Source: Levilactobacillus acidifarinae DSM 19394 = JCM 15949 (GTDB lineage Bacteria; Bacillota; Bacilli; Lactobacillales; Lactobacillaceae). From it: DNA of 64,000 nucleotides. The stretch covers positions 62,001 through 126,000 of the forward strand of contig NZ_AZDV01000005.1 in the NCBI RefSeq assembly GCF_001434835.1, read 5' to 3'. The notes under the pieces are model-generated. The model made no database searches and was not told the DNA's origin. It saw only the letters and a list, made by a program, of their open reading frames with translations. Positions 54,450-63,258 of the stretch are shown piece by piece (within the stretch, counting starts at the first letter, position 1; each line of letters begins with the position of its first letter). The position numbers and the translations under genes were made by a program.

Positions 54450-55166
54450 ATGGCCAAAAAAATTCTAGTAGTCGACGACGAAAAGCCCATCTCAGATATC
54501 ATGAAGTTTAGCCTGGAAAAGGAAGGCTACGAAGTCGATGTCGCCTACGACGGCGAAGCGGCCCTACAACACGTTGAAGAAAATACACCTGACTTAGTCA
54601 TTCTGGATTTGATGTTACCCAAGGTCGACGGCCTAGAAGTTGCCCGGGAGATCCGGAAGAAGCACGACATGCCAATCATCATGGTCACGGCCAAGGATTC
54701 CGAATTGGATAAGGTCTTAGGCCTCGAATTAGGAGCCGACGATTACGTTACCAAGCCGTTCTCGAACCGCGAATTAGTAGCTCGGGTCAAGGCCAACCTG
54801 CGGCGGCAAAACACTGCGGCGCACGCCCAACCCGAAGAACCCGAAAACCAAGACATCGAAATCGGGGATTTAACGATTCACCCCGAAGCGTACTCCGTCT
54901 CGAAGCGGGGCGCGAATATTGAATTGACCCACCGGGAGTTCGAACTCCTGCACTACCTGGCCCAACACATCGGCCAAGTCATGACCCGGGAACATTTGCT
55001 CCAGACCGTTTGGGGCTACGACTACTTTGGTGACGTGCGGACCGTCGACGTGACGGTGCGGCGGCTCCGTGAAAAAATTGAAGACAGTCCTTCGCACCCC
55101 ACTTGGTTGGTGACGCGCCGGGGAGTGGGGTACTATCTGCGCAACCCTGATTCCGATCAGGCTTAA
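54450..55166 (+). CDS. walR: Response regulator WalR (YycF)
   Basis: WalR is the essential OmpR-type regulator of cell wall metabolism. The 238-residue protein has the receiver domain ([19 protein letters not shown], phospho-Asp in LVILDLMLP near residue 53, Lys in TKPFS) and a winged-helix DNA-binding domain ([25 protein letters not shown]). AAGGAGG precedes the ATG. First gene of walRKHI, with a long leader. Confidence 0.97.
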   Translation: MAKKILVVDDEKPISDIMKFSLEKEGYEVDVAYDGEAALQHVEENTPDLVILDLMLPKVDGLEVAREIRKKHDMPIIMVTAKDSELDKVLGLELGADDYVTKPFSNRELVARVKANLRRQNTAAHAQPEEPENQDIEIGDLTIHPEAYSVSKRGANIELTHREFELLHYLAQHIGQVMTREHLLQTVWGYDYFGDVRTVDVTVRRLREKIEDSPSHPTWLVTRRGVGYYLRNPDSDQA

Positions 55167-55210
55167 GCTGGCGGCAACGCTAAATCTTTGGCGGAGGAGC
55201 ATGTAACTTC

Positions 55211-57067
55211 GTGAATAGCAAAATTAGATTCTTTCAATCGATTCATTTTAAAATCGCGTTAGTCTTTGCGTTACTGCTGTTACTGACGTTGGAAATCGTC
55301 GGGGCCGTCTTCGTGCGGCAACTGGAGCACCAAAACCTGAACACCTTTAAGGCCCAGCAGGTGGTCCAGACCTACATCGTGAATCGCCTGTCCGACGAGT
55401 TGGCGGGGACCAATACCACCAAGTCGGATAAGCAGATCAGGTCGACGTTGTCCGAAATCACCAACACCAACAACGCCCAGATTCGGGTGATCGACAATAA
55501 GGGGACCATCCGGGGCACTAACGAGGTGGACAACCAGGGGATTGTCGGGCAGAAGACCACCGATAGTGACATCAAAAATTCGATTTATAACAACCGCGAC
55601 GTGGTCCGGACGACCTATAACTCGCAGAACAATAGCCGTTACTACACTACGATTACCCGGATCATTCGAACCCAGGGCAATAACAGTGATTTGGTCGGGG
55701 TTATTTACATGCGGGCTAGTCTGGATTCCGTCTACCAAAACATTAACCAGATTACGCTGATCTACGTATCGGCGACGTTCGTGGCCATCATCTTAGGCCT
55801 GGTCATGGCGATTATTATTTCCCGGGCAATTACCCGGCCCATCGATGAAATGAAGAAGCAGACGTTGCGCATCGCCCGGGGGGACTACTCCGGCCACGTG
55901 CACGTCTACGGTAACGATGAGCTGGGTCAACTGGCCAGCGCCGTTAATAACCTATCCGTGCGGGTCGAAGAAGCCCAAGAATCCACGGAATCGGAACGGC
56001 GGCGGTTGGACTCCGTGATGGCCCACATGACCGACGGGGTCATTGCCACCGACCGGCGCGGGAACGTCACGATTATCAACGAAACGGCTAGCAGCTTTTT
56101 GGACACCGACAGCGATGACGCGGTCGGCAAGTCCATCTTGGACCTGTTGGCGATTCGGCAGGACTACACCTTACGGGAACTTTTGGAAGATCCCGATGAT
56201 TTAGTACTGGACTTTTCCACCAAAGATCACGACTTGATTCTGCAAGCCTATTTCTCGTTGATTCAACGGGAATCCGGGTTTATTTCCGGAATCGTGTGCG
56301 TCCTCCACGATGTTACCGAACAACAAAAGATCGACCAAGACCGTAAACAATTCGTGTCCAACGTGTCGCATGAACTGCGGACACCGCTGACCAGTGTGCG
56401 GTCGTACATCGAAGCGCTGTCCGAAGGCGCCTGGAAGGATCCCAAGGTGGCACCTGATTTCTTGAAGGTCACCCAGGAAGAAACCGACCGGATGATTCGG
56501 ATGATCAACGACCTGCTGACGCTGTCGCGGATGGACTCCGGGACACAGAAGCTCGATCTGGAAATGGTCAATTTAAACGAACTCTATAACTATGTCTTGG
56601 ACCGGTTCGACATGATCATCAAGCAAGACGATCATCCGGAGAAGACCTACACCATCAAACGTGAGTTTACCAAGCGCGACTTGTGGGTCGAAATCGATAC
56701 CGACCGGTTCACCCAAGTGCTGGATAACCTGATGAACAACGCCATCAAGTATTCCCCGGACGGTGGGGTGATTACCTGCCGGCTCCTGGAGACGCACAAC
56801 AACGTGATTTTAAGCGTGTCTGACCAAGGTCTCGGGATTCCGCGGGCCGATATCTCGCGGATCTTCGACCGGTTCTACCGGGTCGACAAGGCGCGTTCGC
56901 GAGCCCAAGGCGGAACGGGGTTAGGCTTAGCTATTTCCCGGGAAGTTGTCCAAATGTTAGGCGGCCGGATTTGGGTCGATAGTCGCGAAGGTCGCGGCTC
57001 GACGTTCTACATTTCCTTACCATACAAGCCGTACGAAGAGGAGGATCTCTGGGATGAAGATAACTAA
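55211..57067 (+). CDS. walK: Sensor histidine kinase WalK (YycG)
   Basis: The 618-residue kinase has TM1 (about 12-32), an extracytoplasmic sensing domain, TM2 (about 180-202), HAMP, a cytoplasmic PAS domain, a HisKA domain with the phospho-His in FVSNVSHELRTPLTS, and HATPase with NAIKYSPDGG, GLGIPRADISRIFDRFYR and GGTGLGLAI. The start is GTG 55211 behind GGAGGAG. It overlaps walH by 14 bases. Two Noc-type palindromes lie inside its coding sequence. Confidence 0.96.
   Translation: MNSKIRFFQSIHFKIALVFALLLLLTLEIVGAVFVRQLEHQNLNTFKAQQVVQTYIVNRLSDELAGTNTTKSDKQIRSTLSEITNTNNAQIRVIDNKGTIRGTNEVDNQGIVGQKTTDSDIKNSIYNNRDVVRTTYNSQNNSRYYTTITRIIRTQGNNSDLVGVIYMRASLDSVYQNINQITLIYVSATFVAIILGLVMAIIISRAITRPIDEMKKQTLRIARGDYSGHVHVYGNDELGQLASAVNNLSVRVEEAQESTESERRRLDSVMAHMTDGVIATDRRGNVTIINETASSFLDTDSDDAVGKSILDLLAIRQDYTLRELLEDPDDLVLDFSTKDHDLILQAYFSLIQRESGFISGIVCVLHDVTEQQKIDQDRKQFVSNVSHELRTPLTSVRSYIEALSEGAWKDPKVAPDFLKVTQEETDRMIRMINDLLTLSRMDSGTQKLDLEMVNLNELYNYVLDRFDMIIKQDDHPEKTYTIKREFTKRDLWVEIDTDRFTQVLDNLMNNAIKYSPDGGVITCRLLETHNNVILSVSDQGLGIPRADISRIFDRFYRVDKARSRAQGGTGLGLAISREVVQMLGGRIWVDSREGRGSTFYISLPYKPYEEEDLWDEDN
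55817..55830. promoter_or_regulatory. Noc-binding-site-like sequence in walK
   Basis: ATTTCCCGGGCAAT, 13 of 14 bases of the Bacillus NBS. It encodes Ile-Ser-Arg-Ala-Ile, so codon use alone could produce it. Confidence 0.4.
56933..56946. promoter_or_regulatory. Noc-binding-site-like sequence in walK, second
   Basis: ATTTCCCGGGAAGT, 13 of 14 bases of the Bacillus NBS, again over an Ile-Ser-Arg codon run. Confidence 0.4.
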
Positions 57068-58346
57068 AATCCTACTACCGTTAGGCCTTACCGTGGCGGT
57101 AGCGGTCAGTATTACCTTTTCGGCGTTAATCTGGACCAACCCGGCGCAATACGAACATAACCGGCAACGCAGTTCGAACGCCCAGACGACCGAGATCAAC
57201 GCCCGGCCGCAACGCGACGTCTTTCTGCCGACCCAGGTGGTGTCCACCGACGCGTCCGGCAATCAGGAACTCCTGAATAACCGGAAAATCAACTTGACTA
57301 CCGAGTTGCGCGAGGCCCTGTCTAAATGGAAATTGGGCCGCTTAACGCGGGTCAGTGGGGTCACGCACGCCAAGTATATGGGTTACCTCCACCAGAAGAG
57401 TAGCCTGTTACTGTCGTACGCTAGTCCGATCAACGTGAAGACTTTTAACACGGTCTTTGGTAGTAAATTACCGCGCACGTCGACACAGTTTTCACGCATC
57501 GTGGTGCCGTTGGCGAACGATCATCACCTGTACCTTCTCGACGATCGCAAGCAGACCGTCTACCGGGTGCGGGTGAGTCAACCCGACGTCAAAGATCTAC
57601 GCAAGATTCTGACCGAAAACCTCTTTCGTATCAACGTGAAGATGCAGTGGTTAAACAACACCGCGATGGCCTACGTCACTAATCAGGTCACGGTCCCCTC
57701 GTACAGTTACCTGGTGAACCAGCAGTCGACCGACTACTTCACCACGCGGTTGTTGAACAACGGGGAATCGACCAACGTGACGGCCAAGAAAAATAAGGAC
57801 AACACTATCTATAGCGATGGGACGTCGCGGCAACTCACGATTTACAACAAACTGGGCATGGCTTTGTTTGAAGATTACAGTGCGCTACAAACCTCGCTGA
57901 ACTTTAGCCAGCAGTTGACCACCAGCTACAAGGCCGTCAAGTCCGTGGGGATTCCCATGGAAAACCTGCGCTACTACGGGTATAGTGCGTCGAATCGGAC
58001 CATGATCTACCGCAGCTTCGTTGAAGGGTTCCCGATTTTTAACCAAAGTAACTACGGCGCGGCGCGGATTCAGCTGCTCTCGCAGGGCGTACGGCGGTAT
58101 AACTTCTCGCTGTACAGTCTGCAGGTCCCAGTGCCCAACGACAAGCGGTCGGTGACGTTACCGGGAACGCAGGCCGTGATTGACCAGCTGAGTGCGTCCG
58201 GGTATAGTAAGAAAAAGATTAGCAGTATCCAGTTGGGCTACCAGTGGGCCGCCTCGTCGTCTTCCGACAAGGTGGTCGACCTGACGCCGACCTGGTACGT
58301 TTACTACAACGGCAGTTGGAAGAATTATAAACAACTGCTGAAATAG
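57054..58346 (+). CDS. walH: WalK regulator WalH (YycH)
   Basis: WalH is a membrane-anchored extracytoplasmic protein that, with WalI, controls WalK through contacts near its membrane helices. The 430-residue protein has one N-terminal membrane helix (about 5-25, ILLPLGLTVAVAVSITFSAL) and a large external part ending PTWYVYYNGSWKNYKQLLK. It overlaps walK by 14 bases and precedes walI by 24 bases. Confidence 0.93.
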   Translation: MKITKILLPLGLTVAVAVSITFSALIWTNPAQYEHNRQRSSNAQTTEINARPQRDVFLPTQVVSTDASGNQELLNNRKINLTTELREALSKWKLGRLTRVSGVTHAKYMGYLHQKSSLLLSYASPINVKTFNTVFGSKLPRTSTQFSRIVVPLANDHHLYLLDDRKQTVYRVRVSQPDVKDLRKILTENLFRINVKMQWLNNTAMAYVTNQVTVPSYSYLVNQQSTDYFTTRLLNNGESTNVTAKKNKDNTIYSDGTSRQLTIYNKLGMALFEDYSALQTSLNFSQQLTTSYKAVKSVGIPMENLRYYGYSASNRTMIYRSFVEGFPIFNQSNYGAARIQLLSQGVRRYNFSLYSLQVPVPNDKRSVTLPGTQAVIDQLSASGYSKKKISSIQLGYQWAASSSSDKVVDLTPTWYVYYNGSWKNYKQLLK

Positions 58347-58370
58347 GCAGGCAAGGAGGGACGGTCCGGC

Positions 58371-59225
58371 ATGGATTTTCGGCGCATCGAGTGGTTATTT
58401 TTAGTCGCCTTTATCGCCATCGATATTTTCCTGTTTGCGGCCTTTCAGCGCGATACCACCAGTCAGACGGATACGGCTTCGAGTCGCACGGCCGACAGTG
58501 ATACCACGATTGTAAAGGAAATGCGAGCAGACAACATTACCTTTAAAACGCCCTCCAAGCAAAGTAGCGAGGGGTACTACATTTCCACGACCAACAGTGC
58601 GACGCGGATCAAGGCCAGCCTGACCAGTCTCACGGACCAAACCGTGCGCTACGCCGACGGGCTGATCACCTCGACGTTTAAGACGCCGATCACTAACGTG
58701 GATACCCAGCACCCCAATAAGGTCATGGATACCGTGGTCAGTAACAGTGCCCTGATTTTAAACGGGGCCGACTACCAGTACAACGCCCAGTTGTCGAGTC
58801 GTAACACGGTGGTTTACACCCAGCGCGTGGCTGACGGGCAGATTTACTCACGCTTCGGCCAGTTACGGTTTAGTCTGACCAACGATGGGGCCGTGACCGG
58901 CTATACGCAAGGTTATCTGGCGGACGTCACGACGTTGCGGGAAAAGACCGAGACGATTTCGGAACGCAAGGCGTTGATCGGGCTCTATCAATATAACCAA
59001 ATTCAAAATAATACCAAGGTCGTGTGGACCAAGTTGGCGTACACGCGCTACTTCACTTTGAAGAACAGCAGCGTGTACATCCCAACCTGGGTCATTGCGG
59101 TGAAGGCCACCAGCGGGAACAACGCCGGGGTCTTACAGCTCAAACACGTGAACGCCTTTACGGGGACCATCCTGACTTCGGATAGCAACGTGAAGACGGT
59201 CAGTGGGACTACGACCAGTAGTTAG
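58371..59225 (+). CDS. walI: WalK regulator WalI (YycI)
   Basis: The 284-residue protein has one N-terminal membrane helix (MDFRRIEWLFLVAFIAIDIF) and an external domain of the YycI type with VYIPTWVIAVKAT near the C-terminus. It acts with WalH on WalK. GGAGGG lies upstream of the ATG. A terminator right behind it (59237-59263) ends the walRKHI transcript here. Confidence 0.92.
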   Translation: MDFRRIEWLFLVAFIAIDIFLFAAFQRDTTSQTDTASSRTADSDTTIVKEMRADNITFKTPSKQSSEGYYISTTNSATRIKASLTSLTDQTVRYADGLITSTFKTPITNVDTQHPNKVMDTVVSNSALILNGADYQYNAQLSSRNTVVYTQRVADGQIYSRFGQLRFSLTNDGAVTGYTQGYLADVTTLREKTETISERKALIGLYQYNQIQNNTKVVWTKLAYTRYFTLKNSSVYIPTWVIAVKATSGNNAGVLQLKHVNAFTGTILTSDSNVKTVSGTTTSS

Positions 59226-59236
59226 TATATGATGGA

Positions 59237-59263
59237 AAAGCGGCCAGGGATGGTCGCTTTTTT
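59237..59263 (+). terminator. Terminator behind walI
   Basis: AAAAGCGGCC / GGTCGCTTTTTT, with one mismatch pair. Confidence 0.82.
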
Positions 59264-59288
59264 ATTTGGGAGAAAGTTGGTCGCTTCC

Positions 59289-59427
59289 GGTTCAGCCAAA
59301 ATGAGCTGGAACGGGGTGGGCACGGCTGGAAGCCCGTAAACCAGGTCTCCCAGACCGGCCTTTGTCTAAACCGGTAAAGCCCACCGGTTAAGACAAACTT
59401 CACCCCTGAGCCCATTTTGACTGAACC
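59289..59427. repeat. Cloverleaf-like inverted repeat element, about 139 bp
   Basis: The outer stem is GGTTCAG.CAAAATG...GGGGTG with CACCCC...CATTTTG.CTGAACC. Inside lie CAGGTCT/AGACCGG and GTCTAAACCGGT/ACCGGTTAAGAC hairpins plus a weaker ACGG/CCGT one. The form is a multi-branched junction. No coding role is likely. Confidence 0.75.
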
Positions 59428-59740
59428 TCCAGCTAACGATGCAGGAAACTACAACATTGTCGGGAATTCTCATAAATAAATGATGCAACGAATGTTTGGC
59501 GTTAATACGTAATTGGTTGGTTAGCGATGGGCGGGCTGACCGAATTGGATGCAGAAAATACTAGTGTGGCGTGGCGGTTTAGCCGACTAGCGATTAACCG
59601 TGAGTCTCCCTTGTCACCGTTAAAAAATTCCGGTAAAATTTGGGGGAATTATTTTGCGAATCGCCGGTTACTCGGCATAAGGAAGACCGGTTGGGGCAGC
59701 TTCGTGACGGTAACGGCCGGTAGCGGGCGCGTAAAACGCG

Positions 59741-59768
59741 TTACAAGCGCCCCGGAATGCGGTATTAT
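59741..59768 (+). promoter_or_regulatory. Promoter of walJ
   Basis: -35 TTACAA (59741-59746), 16 bases, -10 TATTAT (59763-59768). Confidence 0.6.
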
Positions 59769-59800
59769 AGCGGTATTAGGTCAAGAGAGGGTTCGATAAA

Positions 59801-60616
59801 GTGAGTACGCAACAAGTAGACGACTTACGCATCAGCATTTTGTCCAGTGGTAGCACGGGCAATGTCTGTTATGTGGAAAGTCCCAACGAACGCCTGCTGA
59901 TCGATGCAGGTTTAAGTGGTAAGAAAATTGAAAAACTGATGGGCAATATCGACCGGAGTTTGACCGACGTCAACGCGTTACTGGTGACCCACGAACATAC
60001 GGATCACCGCAAGGCCGTGGGGATTCTGGCCCGCCGCTACGAACAATTGAACGTCTACGCCAACCAGGGGACCTGGGACGCAATGACGCCGCGGATCGGC
60101 AAGGTCGATTTGGCGCAAAAGCACCTATTTGCCCCGGATACGGTGCAGACCTTCGGCGACATCGACGTGGAGAGTTTTTCGGTCTCCCATGACGCCGCCG
60201 AACCCCAGTTTTACGCGTTGCACTACCATGGGAAGACCTTCGTGATCTTGACGGATACCGGTTACGTGTCCGAACACGTGGAGGGCGTCATCAAGGACGC
60301 CGACGCCTACCTGCTGGAGTGTAACCACGACGTCGAAATGTTGCGAATGGGTGACTATTCGTGGCCGTTGAAGCAACGCATTTTGGGCGACAAGGGGCAT
60401 TTGTCTAACGAAGAAGGGGCCGACGTGCTGATGGACGTGCTGGGTAATCGCACCAAGAAGATTTATCTGGGACACCGCAGCCTGCATAACAACATGAAGT
60501 CGCTGTGTCACCTGACCGTGGCCTCGATGATGGAAAATCAGGATTTCGGTGTCGGCAATGACTTTAAGCTGATCGATACCAATCCGGAAGAGGCCACCCC
60601 GCTGGAAGCCATTTAA
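59801..60616 (+). CDS. walJ: Metallo-beta-lactamase-fold hydrolase WalJ (YycJ/VicX)
   Basis: The 271-residue protein has the metal motif THEHTDHRKA and later HDAAEPQFY and LGHRSLHNN, as in YycJ nucleases linked to DNA repair and the wal regulon. GTG 59801 follows AGAGAGGG. Unlike many relatives it is not directly behind walI; it has its own promoter. Confidence 0.92.
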   Translation: MSTQQVDDLRISILSSGSTGNVCYVESPNERLLIDAGLSGKKIEKLMGNIDRSLTDVNALLVTHEHTDHRKAVGILARRYEQLNVYANQGTWDAMTPRIGKVDLAQKHLFAPDTVQTFGDIDVESFSVSHDAAEPQFYALHYHGKTFVILTDTGYVSEHVEGVIKDADAYLLECNHDVEMLRMGDYSWPLKQRILGDKGHLSNEEGADVLMDVLGNRTKKIYLGHRSLHNNMKSLCHLTVASMMENQDFGVGNDFKLIDTNPEEATPLEAI

Positions 60617-60868
60617 AAACTTTAAGGACTTCCACGAAATTTCATCGCAAAAAATTCACACTCACCCGCTAAAATAGGGGTATAAAATTTTAGATGACCC
60701 GAAACGGAAAGCCACTTAAAAAGGGGTGTCCGGTGATGAGGCCAGGTAAGCCACGGAGCGTTACCTGGGGGTCAGTGAGCCAAAATCTCACGCCGGAATG
60801 TCCAATTAGGGGATCCGTGACGAGTCGGTTCAGAATATGAGGAGGGTTAGCGCAGACGCGCACAGACG
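60617..60868 (+). promoter_or_regulatory. Leader upstream of htrA
   Basis: TATAAA at 60681-60686 is a possible -10. The transcript would carry a CCAGGTAA/TTACCTGG hairpin (60743-60769) and a 34-codon frame. GGAGG (60841-60845) is 23-25 bases from the htrA ATG, with GCGC-AGAC-GCGC in between. Confidence 0.45.
60736..60840 (+). CDS. Possible 34-residue upstream peptide of htrA (tentative)
   Basis: ATG 60736, behind AAAGGGGTG with good spacing, opens a 34-codon frame starting MRPGKPRSVTWGSVS and ending TGA directly before GGAGG. The composition is basic and not obviously protein-like. It may be a regulatory leader frame or chance. Confidence 0.25.
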   Translation: MRPGKPRSVTWGSVSQNLTPECPIRGSVTSRFRI

Positions 60869-62209
60869 ATGGCTGATAACAACAATAACAATCAAAACCA
60901 ATTTAATGATCAACAATCAACGCCGGAGCCAACGCCACAACCCCGGAAGCGTGGTCAAGTGACCATGACCAAGGTGGCTGTGACGGCGGCAGTCGCCGGG
61001 CTTTTAGGTGGTGGGGTCGCTTACGGGGGCATGAACTACCTCAATAACAGCGGCGTTACCTCGACGGCGGTTCCCGCGGGGACTAATAAGACGGGCAACA
61101 CCAAGACGTCGAACGTGACGCTTAACGTCAATAGCCAAGCCACTAAGGCCTTTAACCAGGTCAAAGGGGCCATGGTGTCCGTCATCAATTTACAAAAACA
61201 AAACAGTAGTGACAATACGTTAGGGGAACTCTTCGGCCAGAGCTCGTCGTCGGGATCGACGTCGAAGTCCGCCCTAGAGGAAGCCTCCGAAGGGTCCGGG
61301 GTGGTCTACAAGAAGAGTGGCAATACCGCCTACATCGTGACCAATAACCACGTGGTGTCCGGATCGTCGGCGCTGCGCGTGGTGACCAGTAGTGGGAAAC
61401 AACTCCAAGCCAAATTGGTCGGGAAGGATTCCGTGACCGATTTAGCCGTATTGAAGGTCAATGGCTCGTCACTGAAGACGGTGGCGTCGTTTGGGGATTC
61501 CGATAAGATCAAGGTCGGCGAGACCGCCTTGGCCATCGGGTCACCATTGGGTAGCCAGTACGCGACCTCACTGACCGAAGGGATCATCTCCGCCAAGAAG
61601 CGGACGATTGAAACCACTAATTCGGCCGGTACGCAGACCGGGAACGCCACGGTTATCCAGACCGATGCCGCGATTAACCCCGGGAACTCCGGTGGGGCGT
61701 TGATCAACGTCGGTGGGCAAGTCATCGGGATTACGTCCTCGAAGATTGCCAGCGATACCTCCGGGACCAGTGTCGAGGGGATGGGCTTTGCCATTCCGTC
61801 GAAGGAAGTGGTCAACATCATCAACCAGCTGGTCAAGAAGGGCAAAGTGGTCCGGCCGGCGTTAGGGATTACCTACGTCGACTTAGCCAACGTTTCGTCG
61901 TCCCAGCAAAAATCGATCCTGAAGTTGCCGTCTAGTGTCGATGCCGGCGTCGTGGTCATGAGTACCACCTCAGACTCACCGGCCAAGAAGGCGGGCTTGA
62001 CTAAGTACGACGTGATTACCGAACTGGGCGGCCACCAGATCAGTGACCAGTCCACGTTGCGGGACTTACTGTACAAGTACAAGTTGAACGATTCGGTCTC
62101 GATGACCTATTACCACAACGGTAAGAAGAAGACCACGACCGTGAAGCTGACGGAAACGTCCTCACAGTTGAAGAGTACGTCCTCGACGAGTGCGAACTCA
62201 GAGAGCTAA
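60869..62209 (+). CDS. htrA: HtrA-like serine protease (DegP family)
   Basis: HtrA degrades misfolded proteins at the membrane's outer face. The 446-residue protein has an Asn/Gln-rich cytoplasmic head, one membrane helix (about 32-55, MTKVAVTAAVAGLLGGGVA), a trypsin-like domain with triad in NNHVVS, DSVTDLAVLK and NPGNSGGAL, then one PDZ domain and a Ser/Thr tail. The start is odd: GGAGG lies 23-25 bases away and no other in-frame start exists, since TAG precedes it. It follows walJ, the usual neighbour. Confidence 0.94.
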   Translation: MADNNNNNQNQFNDQQSTPEPTPQPRKRGQVTMTKVAVTAAVAGLLGGGVAYGGMNYLNNSGVTSTAVPAGTNKTGNTKTSNVTLNVNSQATKAFNQVKGAMVSVINLQKQNSSDNTLGELFGQSSSSGSTSKSALEEASEGSGVVYKKSGNTAYIVTNNHVVSGSSALRVVTSSGKQLQAKLVGKDSVTDLAVLKVNGSSLKTVASFGDSDKIKVGETALAIGSPLGSQYATSLTEGIISAKKRTIETTNSAGTQTGNATVIQTDAAINPGNSGGALINVGGQVIGITSSKIASDTSGTSVEGMGFAIPSKEVVNIINQLVKKGKVVRPALGITYVDLANVSSSQQKSILKLPSSVDAGVVVMSTTSDSPAKKAGLTKYDVITELGGHQISDQSTLRDLLYKYKLNDSVSMTYYHNGKKKTTTVKLTETSSQLKSTSSTSANSES

Positions 62210-62227
62210 AGTTAACTAAGCTAAAGG

Positions 62228-62257
62228 AAGGACCTCACGAAGCGTGGGGTCCTTTTT
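62228..62257 (+). terminator. Terminator behind htrA
   Basis: AAGGACC.CACG / CGTG.GGTCCTTTTT. Confidence 0.9.
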
Positions 62258-62908
62258 GGTGTGGGATAAAAAGCCGAAAATTTAGAATGAATGTAAGCGA
62301 TCCAAGAGCGAGTGACCGTTGGCGAACCGAACGAAAATGTGGGAGAGGTTAAGGGTAATTCAGACCGAAAAAAAGTTGTCGAAAACCTGTGGATAACTTG
62401 TGGATAAGTCGATTCACAAAGTAACGGGGAAAATCGGAAATGGTGGAAAACGGGGAATGGTAGCGGTTAGAAAGTTATCCACAAGGTGGTTAAAAACGTG
62501 GGGATAAGTAGAGCTGCTTGTGAAAATAGTGATGATGAACGTTGTTAAATTAGGATTGTAACATGTGTAATCAAACGTACGTTTCTGTGGATAACTGTGG
62601 ATAAGTCAAAAAGGATTGACAATTAGAAAATAAATAAATGTGGGGGGAGGGAAATTGACGACCCCCCATATCTGGCATTTTTGAAAAACAACTTGTGGAT
62701 AACTTTGTGAATAAGTCGGACGATAGGTGGAGGTTGGTCGTGGTGAGAGTGGCCAGCGGTTAGAGAGACTGGTGGGTGTGGGGTTGACGATACCGCTGCG
62801 GCACCCAGGTGGTTGAACGGATGAAATTCGGTGAGGGTTAAAGAAAGCGCGGTGTAAGCTGGGACTAAGTGGTGAGTGGGCAAGCTTAGTTACCACTTTT
62901 AGAGAGAC

Positions 62909-62955
62909 TAAAATGGGTGACGGACGGTGGGGAAGCCGTGGGTCACCCATTTTTG
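62909..62955 (+). terminator. Orphan terminator before rlmH
   Basis: AAAATGGGTGAC / GTCACCCATTTTT, 12-bp stem. No gene lies directly upstream; htrA already ends at 62257, so a small RNA is possible. Confidence 0.75.
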
Positions 62956-63031
62956 CGGGAATTATTCTGAGTTGGGTCCGGGAACGTGATAGGTATATTA
63001 AGTGAGGACTGCGGTAGCGTCTGCGCGCAAA

Positions 63032-63047
63032 TGTTTCATGTGAAACA
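63032..63047. promoter_or_regulatory. parS-like site (ParB/Spo0J binding), one mismatch
   Basis: TGTTTCATGTGAAACA, the reverse complement of the 16-mer at 7632-7647 and one base from consensus. Intergenic, before rlmH. Confidence 0.8.
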
Positions 63048-63156
63048 TCGGCAGCAAAATGAATAACTTATTCAGAGCGAAAACCGGGATAGCTAGTGTT
63101 TTCAATCTACCCTAGGGGGTATCTAGAAAACGGTTGGTAACGGCTTTTACGGGAAG

Positions 63157-63186
63157 TTGCTGCGGGTACTGGGTTCGGAGTATAAT
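63157..63186 (+). promoter_or_regulatory. Promoter of rlmH
   Basis: -35 TTGCTG (63157-63162), 18 bases, -10 TATAAT (63181-63186). A perfect DnaA box (63232-63240) lies in the leader just before the ribosome binding site. Confidence 0.6.
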
Positions 63187-63258
63187 CAATCCTAAAGAAT
63201 CGAAAATTGGACGAGGCACGGGTTATACACCTGTGGATAACTGAAATTGGAGGACGTT

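Larger units (their letters stand above)
59226..59800. other. Gap between walI and walJ
   Basis: It contains the walI terminator, a cloverleaf-like inverted repeat (59289-59427) and the walJ promoter. An open frame at 59527-59799 has no ribosome binding site and an atypical composition and is not called. The stretch 59430-59740 shows nothing else recognisable. Confidence 0.6.
62210..63258. other. Gene-free kilobase with seven perfect DnaA boxes
   Basis: Perfect TTATCCACA/TGTGGATAA boxes lie at 62388-62396, 62399-62407, 62475-62483, 62586-62594, 62596-62604, 62694-62702 and 63232-63240. A one-mismatch box lies at 62706-62714. They include close direct pairs with 2 and 1 base between. The region also has a parS-like site, an orphan terminator and the rlmH promoter, but no credible gene. 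Confidence 0.88.

Noticed and set aside
59209-59415. Minus-strand open frame of 68 codons
   Set aside because: It lies almost wholly in the cloverleaf-like inverted repeat and the walI terminator; structure explains the sequence better than coding.
59527-59799. Plus-strand open frame of 90 codons before walJ
   Set aside because: No ribosome binding site and it contains the walJ promoter; its end next to the walJ start looks accidental.
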